Of a stretch of DNA of 64,000 nucleotides, positions 7,592-17,154 are shown in pieces. The notes beneath the pieces were generated by a model, which was not told where the DNA came from, did not search any database, and was given only the letters and a program-made list of their open reading frames with translations. Made by a program: the position numbers and the translations under genes. How positions within the stretch are numbered: position 1 is the first letter of the stretch; the number at the start of each line of letters is the position of its first letter. The stretch is from contig NC_015578.1 in the NCBI RefSeq assembly GCF_000214375.1, positions 3,720,001-3,784,000 of the forward strand. The letters are read 5' to 3'. Source of the stretch: Treponema primitia ZAS-2 (GTDB lineage: Bacteria > Spirochaetota > Spirochaetia > Treponematales > Breznakiellaceae).

Positions 7592-7626
7592 AGCGCTTTC
7601 AAAATGCAAAATTTTGAAAGCGCTTC
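7590..7626. terminator. 16-bp perfect hairpin between convergent genes
   Basis: GAAGCGCTTTCAAAAT and its exact complement flank a five-base loop (GCAAA). The stem starts inside the rnhA stop codon and lies between convergent genes, so it probably ends transcription from both sides. Each arm also resembles a cre/LacI-type half palindrome (TGAAGCGCTTTCA), a coincidence or a second role. Confidence 0.75.
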
Positions 7627-7634
7627 AAACGGGT

Positions 7635-8633
7635 TTAATATTTTCTGACAGGTTCCCAGCTACCGGAGACGGCTGACGCGAATAGGGCGTCCAGAACAGC
7701 CATATTGGCAATTGCATCGCTGATGGGGGTGGGAACTTCGGTTTTATTGATAATTGCTTCGGCAAAGTTGTCAAATTCCAGCAGGTATTGATCGACTATT
7801 TCGGTTTCTACCACCCGTCCACCCAAACCGGAATTGACCGTCAACTCCCCGGGTGTGTCTGCGTATGAATTAAAAGGCACCTTCACGGAAAGGGCGCCCC
7901 CGGTCCCCAGGGCGGTAACCCGCTGATAGGGGTAAGCCTGGGTGCCAATAGTAAAGGAAGACACCCGCCCCCCGCCAAAATCCAGAAGGGCGGACACCAG
8001 GATATCGGTCTTAAACACCGGATCCCGGATAAGGGTTGCCACCACCCGTTCTGGCTCCCCGCCCATGAGCAATCGGGCACTGGACACGGTATAGCAGCCT
8101 ATATCCAGGATCGCCCCGCCACCGGCAGCGGCAATATTGCGGATATTGCTCCCATCCTTCAGATTATAGGAAAAAAGTCCGTTGGTTGATACCACAGTCC
8201 CGATTTCCCCGCATTTTACAATCTCCGCAGCCCGCCTCCATTGGGGGTGGAACCGGTACATAAAGGCTTCCATCACCGGAACGCCCTTTTTTGCACAGTA
8301 TTCCGCCGCTTCCACCGCTTCCCGGGCGTTGAGACCCAGGGGTTTTTCACAAATCACCGGTTTTCCTGCATCCGCAGCCTTCTTGATCAGCTCCAGATGC
8401 AGGTAATTTGGCAGAGGGGTATAGACAAAGTCAATATTCGGGTCCGCCAGCAGTTCCTCATAGGACCCGTAGGCCCGGGAAAAATCCCATTTTTGGGCAT
8501 AGGCCTTAGCTTTTTCCAGGTTTCTGGAGGCTATCCCATAGGGCTCCACCAGTAAAGACGATTTAAGTGGGGTTGCCACCCGTAATTCGTAGTGATCGGA
8601 AGTCCCAATCACCCCCATTCGTAATTTTTCCAT
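7635..8633 (-). CDS. Gfo/Idh/MocA-family NAD(P)-dependent oxidoreductase
   Basis: A 332-residue dehydrogenase of the Gfo/Idh/MocA family, acting on a sugar or cyclitol. The Rossmann start RMGVIGTSDHYELRV departs slightly from GxGxxG. The family motif VICEKPLGLN (catalytic Lys of EKP) is intact, followed by VMEAFMYRFHPQW and the GGAILDIGCYTVSSARLL helix. I chose ATG 8633 because GGAGG sits five bases upstream. A TTG four codons earlier lies within that ribosome site. The substrate is not known from context. Confidence 0.88.
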   Translation of the reverse strand: MEKLRMGVIGTSDHYELRVATPLKSSLLVEPYGIASRNLEKAKAYAQKWDFSRAYGSYEELLADPNIDFVYTPLPNYLHLELIKKAADAGKPVICEKPLGLNAREAVEAAEYCAKKGVPVMEAFMYRFHPQWRRAAEIVKCGEIGTVVSTNGLFSYNLKDGSNIRNIAAAGGGAILDIGCYTVSSARLLMGGEPERVVATLIRDPVFKTDILVSALLDFGGGRVSSFTIGTQAYPYQRVTALGTGGALSVKVPFNSYADTPGELTVNSGLGGRVVETEIVDQYLLEFDNFAEAIINKTEVPTPISDAIANMAVLDALFASAVSGSWEPVRKY

Positions 8634-8747
8634 AGAAGCCTCCAAAAATTACGAAATTATACCTGGTTTTCCTATTGCCGTTAAGGCCTATATTTAGTAT
8701 TTTATACACAGGTCCCATAAGATGGGCAATAATCCATTTCAGATTAA

Positions 8748-8800
8748 ACCGGTTTTTCGCAGAGAGAGATAATCTTCCCTTTTGTGCCCGAAAAACCGGT
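8748..8800 (+). promoter_or_regulatory. 12-bp inverted repeat in groEL leader
   Basis: ACCGGTTTTTCG (8748-8759) and its exact complement CGAAAAACCGGT (8789-8800) flank a 29-base gap just ahead of groEL. The CIRCE element (TTAGCACTC...GAGTGCTAA) that usually controls groEL was not found. This repeat could be an alternative operator or a leader RNA hairpin. Confidence 0.55.
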
Positions 8801-8806
8801 AATTAA

Positions 8807-10468
<1,662 letters not shown>

Positions 10469-10492
10469 GCCGACCTCAAGTAACAAAAAGTG

Positions 10493-10527
10493 AACCAAGG
10501 GCCGCCGTAAGGCGGTCCTTTTTGGTT
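10493..10527 (+). terminator. groEL terminator
   Basis: The sequence AACCAAGGGCCGCC, loop GTAA, then GGCGGTCC and TTTTTGGTT, folds into a long imperfect stem with a T-run, 24 bases after the groEL stop. Confidence 0.8.
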
Positions 10528-10548
10528 TAAATCGCCCATTCCACCACC

Positions 10549-10584
10549 CAGCCCCGTTTTTTTAACGCTAAAAAAACGGGGCTG
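10549..10584 (+). terminator. 16-bp perfect hairpin upstream of the GntR gene
   Basis: CAGCCCCGTTTTTTTA and its exact complement flank the four-base loop ACGC. The arms contain runs of seven T and seven A, so the stem could act as a rho-independent terminator in either direction and insulate groEL from the hexuronate cluster. Confidence 0.65.
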
Positions 10585-10590
10585 TAAATT

Positions 10591-10621
10591 TTGTGAATCC
10601 CAGTGCATACTGGGTTACTAT
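10591..10621 (+). promoter_or_regulatory. Candidate gntR promoter with palindrome
   Basis: TTGTGA (10591) and TACTAT (10616) are spaced 19 bases apart. Between them lies CCCAGT-GCAT-ACTGGG (10599-10614), a perfect 6-bp inverted repeat where a regulator could bind. The promoter match is moderate. Confidence 0.4.
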
Positions 10622-10642
10622 TTTAAACAGAGGAATACTAGT

Positions 10643-11392
10643 ATGGAAGGTACAGGAAAAATGAGATCCGGTAGCGTTCAGGATTCGGTCTACGCAAATC
10701 TCCGCAAAAACATCGTTACCCTGAATTTGGCCCCCGGTACCGGGATCAGCGAGAAGGAAATAGCTCTCCTGTATAAGGTCAGCCGTACCCCGGTACGGGA
10801 GACCTTTATCCATCTGGCCAATGAGGGGCTGTTGCAGATCGTTCCTCAAAAAGAGACCATGATATCCAGAATTGACTTTTCTCGGGTGGAACAGGAATTT
10901 TTTTTGCGGGAAAACCTGGAGATGGCGGTTTTGGAGCCCTTTATCAGCAAATCAAAGGCGGAGCATTTTACCGCCCTGGAACAGTTGATCAGGATGCAGA
11001 AAAATGCCTTTACCGATGGCGATACCATTGCCTTTATGGAGTTTGACGATGCATTTCACCATACCTTTTTCAGCGCCGCAGCTCAGGAGCTGAGCTGGAA
11101 GGTGCTGGAACAGATGAGCGGCCATTATTACCGGGTACGCCTTTTGGCTATACGGCTCAAGGGTATAGCCGAGGGGGTGGTGGGGCAGCATAAAAAGCTT
11201 CTAGGGACATTAAAAAAGAAGGACCTTAGCGGCGCCAGGGATCTTCTTAAGCTGCACCTGCACAAACTGGGGAATGAGGAAAAGCTGCTGGAGAAAGAAT
11301 TCCCCGATTATTTTATCACCAAAGATAGTGGGGACGCTTTTGATGTTGATTTTGGCGGGTTTTCCATGCCGGGAAAAAGGTCCCGGGAATGA
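10643..11392 (+). CDS. GntR-family regulator, FCD subgroup, likely hexuronate regulator
   Basis: A 249-residue regulator. The N-terminal winged helix is visible (SVYANLRKNIVTLNLAPGTG then ISEKEIALLYKVSRTPVRET, the GntR signature), followed by an all-helical FCD ligand domain containing FDDAFHHTFF (metal-binding Asp and His) and GQHKKLLGTL (His). This is the architecture of UxuR/ExuR/KdgR-type regulators. It sits directly upstream of and parallel to the hexuronate genes, so it probably represses them until a hexuronate or pathway intermediate binds. Ligand identity is inference. The candidate operators are the palindromes at 10599-10614 and 11433-11444. Confidence 0.88.
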   Translation: MEGTGKMRSGSVQDSVYANLRKNIVTLNLAPGTGISEKEIALLYKVSRTPVRETFIHLANEGLLQIVPQKETMISRIDFSRVEQEFFLRENLEMAVLEPFISKSKAEHFTALEQLIRMQKNAFTDGDTIAFMEFDDAFHHTFFSAAAQELSWKVLEQMSGHYYRVRLLAIRLKGIAEGVVGQHKKLLGTLKKKDLSGARDLLKLHLHKLGNEEKLLEKEFPDYFITKDSGDAFDVDFGGFSMPGKRSRE

Positions 11393-11421
11393 ATTGGGCT
11401 CAGGACGGAAATTTTTTTTTC

Positions 11422-11451
11422 TTGACGGCTACCATACAAGTATGTTAGAAT
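11422..11451 (+). promoter_or_regulatory. Promoter and operator of the hexuronate operon
   Basis: TTGACG (11422-11427) and TAGAAT (11446-11451) are 18 bases apart. The spacer holds the palindrome CATAC-AA-GTATG (11433-11444), of the size and form bound by GntR-family regulators. Its place between -35 and -10 suits repression by the GntR protein encoded upstream. Confidence 0.7.
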
Positions 11452-11497
11452 TCATCCATTGTGACCCTGAGGGGTAGACACATAATAGGAGGGGAAT

Positions 11498-12508
11498 ATG
11501 AAAATTGTAAAAGTATCGTTGTTTGCGCTTCTGGCGATGGTTTTGGCCATTGGCGGAGTATTTGCAGGCGGCGGCCAGCAAGGCGGCACTTCCGGGGGAA
11601 AGGTTGCGGTTACCTTTGCGGGGACCGAAGGTGCCACCAGCGGACAGAGCCGGATGATGCAGGAAGTGGCGGACACCCTAAACGCCACGGGCCGTTTCGA
11701 TGTTAAAGTCTATGTAGCGGGGGCCCTCCCCGGGGACACGGACAACCTAGTAACCCAAGCGCGGCTTGGGGTAAACCTTGTGGTACCTTCGGATCCCGGA
11801 CGGCTGGCAAGCCAGTTTAACATTCCGGACCTCAATATTCTCATGGCCCCCTATGTGCTTACGGATTATAAACTTCTGGAAAAACTCCCCCAGACCGCTC
11901 TGTATAAAGGATGGCAGGCGGAGTTAGAGAAACAGGGACTTGTACTCATTGCCGATATGTTCAATGGCTTCCGGAGCTTCTATACCATTAAACCGGTTAG
12001 CAAGGTGGCGGACCTCTCGGGGCTCAGGCTTCGGGGCTTCGGTAATGCCATAGGCCAGGCTCTAGCCAAGTATTTGGGCTATGCCCAGACCACGGTGAAC
12101 GCCACGGATATTTATGCCGGGGTGCAGTCCAAGACCTTGGATGGCTGCGAGATCCAGGCTTCTACCGCCGACAGTTACCGTCTCTATGAGGTTACTCCCT
12201 ATCTGGCCCTTACCAAGCACTACATGCTTCAGAGCAGTTTTGTCTGTGGAAAAGCCCTGCTTGACGGCATGCCTGCTGCAGACCGGGAACTCTTTGTCAA
12301 AACCGTCTATGACGCTGCGGCGAAGTATTCGGCCATCATAGCCCAGGAAGAACAGGGGTATTATGACGGATTCAAAACCAAGGGCATTACGGTTACCGAA
12401 GTTGACCTGGCGGAATTCCAGAAAGCCATCGATCCCCTCTATACCAATAACGATCTTAAATTGACTACAGGCCTTAAAGAAACTCTGTTCAGGGAACTGG
12501 GTCTGTAA
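11498..12508 (+). CDS. TRAP transporter substrate-binding protein (DctP family)
   Basis: A 336-residue periplasmic receptor of a tripartite ATP-independent transporter. The signal peptide runs to about residue 23 (ending VFAGGGQQ, a form common in treponemes). The mature part shows the family pattern: YVAGALPGDTDNLVTQARLG, the ADMFNGFRSFYT segment and DLSGLRLRGFGNAIGQAL, where the conserved Arg contacts the substrate carboxylate. Given the downstream enzymes, the ligand is probably glucuronate or galacturonate. The start has a strong AGGAGGGG. The two permease genes follow after a pair of hairpins. Confidence 0.92.
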   Translation: MKIVKVSLFALLAMVLAIGGVFAGGGQQGGTSGGKVAVTFAGTEGATSGQSRMMQEVADTLNATGRFDVKVYVAGALPGDTDNLVTQARLGVNLVVPSDPGRLASQFNIPDLNILMAPYVLTDYKLLEKLPQTALYKGWQAELEKQGLVLIADMFNGFRSFYTIKPVSKVADLSGLRLRGFGNAIGQALAKYLGYAQTTVNATDIYAGVQSKTLDGCEIQASTADSYRLYEVTPYLALTKHYMLQSSFVCGKALLDGMPAADRELFVKTVYDAAAKYSAIIAQEEQGYYDGFKTKGITVTEVDLAEFQKAIDPLYTNNDLKLTTGLKETLFRELGL

Positions 12509-12515
12509 CGAAAGG

Positions 12516-12576
12516 GGGTAATTTCAAAAACAGTATTTTGAAATTACCCAATACCCTGCTTATCCAGGCAGGGTAT
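12516..12576 (+). promoter_or_regulatory. Two tandem intercistronic hairpins inside the TRAP operon
   Basis: Hairpin 1 has a perfect 14-bp stem (GGGTAATTTCAAAA at 12516-12529, complement at 12536-12549, six-base loop). Hairpin 2 has a 9-bp stem (ATACCCTGC at 12551-12559, complement at 12568-12576). They lie between the binding-protein gene and the permease genes, where such structures usually protect the upstream message or reduce read-through. Confidence 0.75.
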
Positions 12577-12590
12577 GTCATGGGGGTCAC

Positions 12591-13097
12591 ATGCGTGCAT
12601 TATACCGGTCTCTTTGTAAAGCCGAGACAGTCCTCTGCGGGGTGGGGTTTATTGGCTTGGTTTTCCTGGTCTTTCTGTCTGCCATTCTGCGTTTCTTCCG
12701 GGTTTCCATGGCTTGGAATATTGATGCGGCCATGCTCCTTTTGGCTTGGACCGCCTTTCTGGGTGCCGATATTGCCTACCGTTCAGGACAACTGCTGGGT
12801 ATAGATTTGGTGACCCGTAATCTGCCGAAAACAATGCAGAAAATCTGTGAGATTTTTCTGTTTCTCATTATCCTGTTTGCCCTGACTGTCATTGTTTTCT
12901 TTGGAATCAGGCTAGCCGCAGCGGAGTGGATCCGGCGTTACCAATCCATGCCCATCCCCTATTCACTGGTAACCCTGAGCATCGTCGTTGCTGCAGCTTC
13001 CATGATCCTTTCTACAATTCTCAAGATCAAGCGGTGTATTCTCAGCTTTAATAAAGATGATGCGGAAAAACCGGCCGGCCAAGCCGGTCTAACCTGA
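12591..13097 (+). CDS. TRAP transporter small permease (DctQ family)
   Basis: A 168-residue membrane protein with four predicted helices (around residues 17-37, 47-66, 84-106 and 121-143), as usual for DctQ subunits. FRVSMAWNIDAAMLLLAWTAFLG covers the family core region. It pairs with the large permease to form the membrane unit of the TRAP carrier. ATG 12591 lies 15 bases after hairpin 2 with GGGGGT upstream. It ends ten bases before dctM. Confidence 0.88.
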   Translation: MRALYRSLCKAETVLCGVGFIGLVFLVFLSAILRFFRVSMAWNIDAAMLLLAWTAFLGADIAYRSGQLLGIDLVTRNLPKTMQKICEIFLFLIILFALTVIVFFGIRLAAAEWIRRYQSMPIPYSLVTLSIVVAAASMILSTILKIKRCILSFNKDDAEKPAGQAGLT

Positions 13098-13107
13098 GGA
13101 GCAAGCC

Positions 13108-14403
13108 ATGTCATTCCTACTGCTCTGTTTTGTTCTTTTCCTTGTTTTGGGTATGCCCATTGCCTTTGTCATCGGTATCGCAGGGTTGGCTTATTTTACT
13201 GTGACCCCCGTATTGCCCTTTGAGATTGTAGTCCAGCAGATCGTTTCTCAAAGTCAATCCTTTGCGTTTCTGGCGGTGCCTTTTTTTATTTTCGCAGGTA
13301 ATCTAATGAATGTGTCGGGCATCACGGACCGCCTCCTGGGGCTGGCCCGGCTTTTGACCCGGCGCATGTACGGCGGCACAGCACAGATAAGCGTAGTGAT
13401 GAGTACCCTTATGGGGGGGGTGTCCGGCTCCGCCACTGCGGATGCCGCCATGGAAACCCGGATCCTCGCCCCGGAAATGATGCGCCTGGGGTACAACAAG
13501 GGGTATATCTGCGCGGTAAACTGCATCACCGCCTTAATCACCGCCACCATACCGCCGAGCCTGGGGCTGATCATCTTCGGCTTTGTGGGTGAAGTTTCTA
13601 TAGGCCGGCTTTTTGCGGCGGGGATCATTCCCGGCATTCTCATGATGTGCTTCCTCATGGCCACCACCTCAATTACCTCCCGAATTAAAAAGTACGATCC
13701 TCCAAAGACGGATGCCCCCAAGCTCTCCACAACGGAACTACTGGCCAACCTTAAGGATTCTGTCTGGGCCCTGCTTTTTCCGGTGATCCTGATCGTCGGC
13801 ATCCGCTTCGGTCTCTTTACGGCCTCCGAATCCGGTGCTTTCGCAGTGGTCTACGCTATCATCATCGGAAAGTTTGTCTACAAGGAACTTACCTGGGAAA
13901 AGTTCAAGGGCGCTCTCTTCACCACCCTTAAGGATAACGGGGCGATCATGCTTATTATTGCCATGTCCGGCCCCTTCAGCTATGCCATAACCTGGGTACA
14001 GCTGCCCATCGCCATGAGCAACCTGATCTTCGGTATCACCGATAATCCCCAGCTCCTCACCCTGATCATGCTGGGCTTCCTCTTTATCTCCGGGATGTTC
14101 GTGGACAGTAACGTTAACTTCCTGCTCCTGACCCCCATATTCCTCCCCATGGTTACAAAGGTGGGGATGGACCCGGTACACTTTGGGGTGCTTATGGCGA
14201 CCATGGTTACCCTGGGGGTTATGACACCCCCCATTGGCTCGGCCCTCTATACGGTCTGCGGCATCATAGGCTGTCCGCCCGAGGAATATTCCAAGGAGGC
14301 CCTTCCTTTCCTCCTTGCAGTGATGTTGGAACTGGCTATTCTGGTATTCCTTCCCCAGGTAGTTCTCTGGATACCAAATATGATATTTGGGATAGCACGA
14401 TAA
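13108..14403 (+). CDS. TRAP transporter large permease (DctM family)
   Basis: A 431-residue permease with about 12 membrane helices, the sodium-coupled transport channel of the TRAP system. Family hallmarks are the N-terminal FLVLGMPIAFVIG, the segment VPFFIFAGNLMNVSGI, GGVSGSATADAAMETRIL, TATIPPSLGLIIFGFVGE and GVMTPPIGSALYTVCGI. It follows dctQ in the usual order, preceded by GAGGAGC. Together with the DctP and DctQ proteins it should import hexuronates for the enzymes encoded downstream. Confidence 0.94.
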   Translation: MSFLLLCFVLFLVLGMPIAFVIGIAGLAYFTVTPVLPFEIVVQQIVSQSQSFAFLAVPFFIFAGNLMNVSGITDRLLGLARLLTRRMYGGTAQISVVMSTLMGGVSGSATADAAMETRILAPEMMRLGYNKGYICAVNCITALITATIPPSLGLIIFGFVGEVSIGRLFAAGIIPGILMMCFLMATTSITSRIKKYDPPKTDAPKLSTTELLANLKDSVWALLFPVILIVGIRFGLFTASESGAFAVVYAIIIGKFVYKELTWEKFKGALFTTLKDNGAIMLIIAMSGPFSYAITWVQLPIAMSNLIFGITDNPQLLTLIMLGFLFISGMFVDSNVNFLLLTPIFLPMVTKVGMDPVHFGVLMATMVTLGVMTPPIGSALYTVCGIIGCPPEEYSKEALPFLLAVMLELAILVFLPQVVLWIPNMIFGIAR

Positions 14404-14423
14404 TTGAGTACAGAGGTATTTTT

Positions 14424-15491
14424 ATGCAGATGACCATGCGTTGGTTCGGAACCGGATATGATTCAGTTAAACTCGAATATATCCGTCAGGTCCCGGGTGT
14501 AACCGGGATAATTACAACACTCTACGGCGCTTTGCCCGGAGAGGTCTGGGAAAAAGAAGCCATCGCTGCTTTGAAGGCGGAGGTGGAAACAGCGGGATTA
14601 AGCATCGCAGGTATCGAAAGCGTTAATATCCATGACGCGATCAAAACCGGCTCCCCTGACAGGGACCGGTATATCGACAATTATATTGTCACCCTGGAAC
14701 GGCTGGGAGAGGCAGGGATACACCTGGTTTGTTATAACTTCATGCCTGTCTTTGACTGGACCCGGACCGACCTGTCCCGGAAACGAGATGACGGCAGCAC
14801 CACCATGGCCTACGATCAGAAAATAATCGACACCATCGATCCTGCGGCTATGACCAATTCCATCAACGCCCAGTCCAAAGGTTATGTGATGGCCGGCTGG
14901 GAGCCGGAACGGCTGGGCCATCTGAAAGAACTTTTTGAGATGTACCAAGGGGTGGACGGAGAAAAACTCTTTGGCAATTTACAGTACTTTTTGAACCGCA
15001 TCATGCCGGTCTGTGATAAGTATGGCATCAATATGGCTATTCATCCGGATGATCCCGCATGGTCTGTTTTCGGCCTTCCCCGGATTGTGGGCGCTAAGGA
15101 TCAGCTGCTCCGGCTTATCAAGGCGGTGGATAATCCCCACAACGGGGTAACCCTCTGCACCGGGAGCCTAGGGACCAATCCCAAAAACGATATTCCCGAT
15201 ATTATTACTGCGCTAAAGGGGCGCATACATTTTGCCCATGTACGGAACCTGCGGCATAACAGTCCCGGTGATTTTGAGGAATCGGCACACCTTTCCCGGG
15301 ACGGATCCCTGGACCTCTTTCAAATCATCAAGGCTCTCTACGATATTGGCTTTGATGGGCCCATCAGGCCCGATCATGGCCGCGCAATCTGGGGGGAGGT
15401 CTCCATGCCCGGCTACGGTCTTTACGACCGGGCTTTGGGGGCCACCTATCTTAACGGCCTGTGGGAAGCTATCGAAAAGATGTCCCGATAA
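14424..15491 (+). CDS. uxuA: Mannonate dehydratase
   Basis: A 355-residue enzyme that removes water from D-mannonate to give 2-keto-3-deoxygluconate. It is a TIM-barrel protein, with the family start MRWFGTGYDSVKLEYIRQ (close to RWYGP..DPV.L..IRQ) and metal-site segments MAIHPDDPAWSVFGLPRI, LCTGSLG, HFAHVRN and RPDHGRAIWGE. Length is normal for the shorter UxuA group. It lies 20 bases after the TRAP permease and feeds the pathway between the mannitol-dehydrogenase-family reductase and KdgK. Confidence 0.95.
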   Translation: MQMTMRWFGTGYDSVKLEYIRQVPGVTGIITTLYGALPGEVWEKEAIAALKAEVETAGLSIAGIESVNIHDAIKTGSPDRDRYIDNYIVTLERLGEAGIHLVCYNFMPVFDWTRTDLSRKRDDGSTTMAYDQKIIDTIDPAAMTNSINAQSKGYVMAGWEPERLGHLKELFEMYQGVDGEKLFGNLQYFLNRIMPVCDKYGINMAIHPDDPAWSVFGLPRIVGAKDQLLRLIKAVDNPHNGVTLCTGSLGTNPKNDIPDIITALKGRIHFAHVRNLRHNSPGDFEESAHLSRDGSLDLFQIIKALYDIGFDGPIRPDHGRAIWGEVSMPGYGLYDRALGATYLNGLWEAIEKMSR

Positions 15492-15515
15492 TTTTGTTGA
15501 ACCCAGAGGTGGGAT

Positions 15516-17141
15516 ATGCTTTTATTAAATAAAAAAACTGTGAAAGAACAGAAAGTAGAATTTGAAAAGGCAGGGATCAGGGTCCCGGATTTTGATATCA
15601 ATGCCCTGGGGAAGCGCAGTTTTGATGCGCCGGTCTGGGTGCATTTCAGCGTAGGAAACCTGTTTAAGGCCTACCATGCCATGCTGGCCCAGCGGCTTAT
15701 AGAAATGGGCGCCATGGATCGCGGCATTATTGCCGTCGCACCTTTCGACCACGAGCTTATAAAAAAGGTATTCCTGCCCCATGACAATCTGTACATACAT
15801 GTGACCATGAAGGCCGATAGCAGCCTTGAAAAGTCTGTCGTCGCCAGTGTTACCGAGGCGCTTGCTGCGGACAGCGCCGATCCTGCCCAGTGGGAACGGC
15901 TAAGGGCGATTTTTTGCGCCCTCAGTTTGCAGATAGTATCTCTGTCAATTACCGAGAAGGGCTATGATCTCAGGAATATGGACGGTTCATTCAAACCGGA
16001 AATTCTGAAGGAATTTGAAGCAGGCCCTGCCGCCCCGGTTCACGGGATGACCAAGCTTACCGCGCTGCTGTACGAGCGTTATACCAGGGGAAGCGGTCGG
16101 CCCCTGGCCCTGGTTAGTACCGACAACTTTTCCCATAATGGGGATAAGCTCAAGGCCGCAATATTGGCGGTAGCCGGAGAATGGAAGGCCCGATCCTTTG
16201 TGGATCAGGGCTTTGTAAACTGGCTCTCGGATCCGGCAAAGGCTGCATTTCCCCTCACCATGATAGATAAGATAACCCCTTATCCATCAGAAAAAGTGCG
16301 GGATCAACTTGAAGCGATAGGCCTTGGAGGTATGGAAATAGTCGATACCGGCGGACATTCAGCGAACGCTCCCTTTGTAAATACCGAAGAAGCGGAGTAC
16401 CTGGTAATTGAAGACGCTTTCCCCAATGGGCGCCCTCCCCTTGAAAAGGCCGGAGTTTATTTTACAGACAGGGCAACCGTTGATAAGGTTGAGAAAATGA
16501 AGGTCTGCACTTGCCTCAACCCGCTCCATACGGCCCTTGCGATTTTTGGCTGTCTGTTGGGCTACAGTTCTATTGCTGCTGAAATGAAGGACCCGGACCT
16601 GGTAACCCTGGTTAGAAAAATAGCCTATGATGAGGGGATGCCGGTGGTTACCGATCCTGGTATCATAAAGCCCGCAGATTTCGTACGGGAGGTGCTTGAA
16701 AAACGTTTTTCCAATCCCAATATCCCCGACACCCCCCAGCGTATAGCCACAGACACTTCCCAGAAACTGGGCATACGTTTCGGTGAGACCATCAAGCTGT
16801 ATACCCTGAATCCGGCGCTTGATATTAAAAAACTGGTCCTGATCCCCCTGGTTTTAGCGGCCTGGTGCCGGTATTTACTTGGCCTTGATGATCAGGGCAA
16901 GGCTTTTGCCCCCAGCCCTGATCCCCTGCTGGTAAATTTACAGGAAGCCCTGGAAGGGGTCGCCTTGGGAAATCCCGGTTCGGCGGCAGGAAAACTAAGG
17001 CCCATTCTTTCCAACCAGAAAATATTTGCGGTAAATCTGTATGATGTAGGACTGGGTAAACCTGTGGAAAGCTATTTCGCAGAATTGCTGACCGGGCCAG
17101 GGGCAGTGAGAAAAACACTGCAAAAATATCTGGAATACTAA
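15516..17141 (+). CDS. uxuB: Mannitol-dehydrogenase-family fructuronate reductase
   Basis: A 541-residue long-chain polyol dehydrogenase. FPLTMIDKITPYPSEKV is the family signature region, and KVCTCLNPLHTALAIFG carries the expected Asn and His of the K-N-H catalytic set. The N-terminal third contains the Rossmann cofactor domain. Context argues for NAD-linked reduction of D-fructuronate to D-mannonate, between UxaC and UxuA. Tagaturonate reduction is the alternative, but no altronate dehydratase is nearby. The protein is about 50 residues longer than E. coli UxuB. Confidence 0.85.
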   Translation: MLLLNKKTVKEQKVEFEKAGIRVPDFDINALGKRSFDAPVWVHFSVGNLFKAYHAMLAQRLIEMGAMDRGIIAVAPFDHELIKKVFLPHDNLYIHVTMKADSSLEKSVVASVTEALAADSADPAQWERLRAIFCALSLQIVSLSITEKGYDLRNMDGSFKPEILKEFEAGPAAPVHGMTKLTALLYERYTRGSGRPLALVSTDNFSHNGDKLKAAILAVAGEWKARSFVDQGFVNWLSDPAKAAFPLTMIDKITPYPSEKVRDQLEAIGLGGMEIVDTGGHSANAPFVNTEEAEYLVIEDAFPNGRPPLEKAGVYFTDRATVDKVEKMKVCTCLNPLHTALAIFGCLLGYSSIAAEMKDPDLVTLVRKIAYDEGMPVVTDPGIIKPADFVREVLEKRFSNPNIPDTPQRIATDTSQKLGIRFGETIKLYTLNPALDIKKLVLIPLVLAAWCRYLLGLDDQGKAFAPSPDPLLVNLQEALEGVALGNPGSAAGKLRPILSNQKIFAVNLYDVGLGKPVESYFAELLTGPGAVRKTLQKYLEY

Positions 17142-17154
17142 GAGCGAGAGTAAA

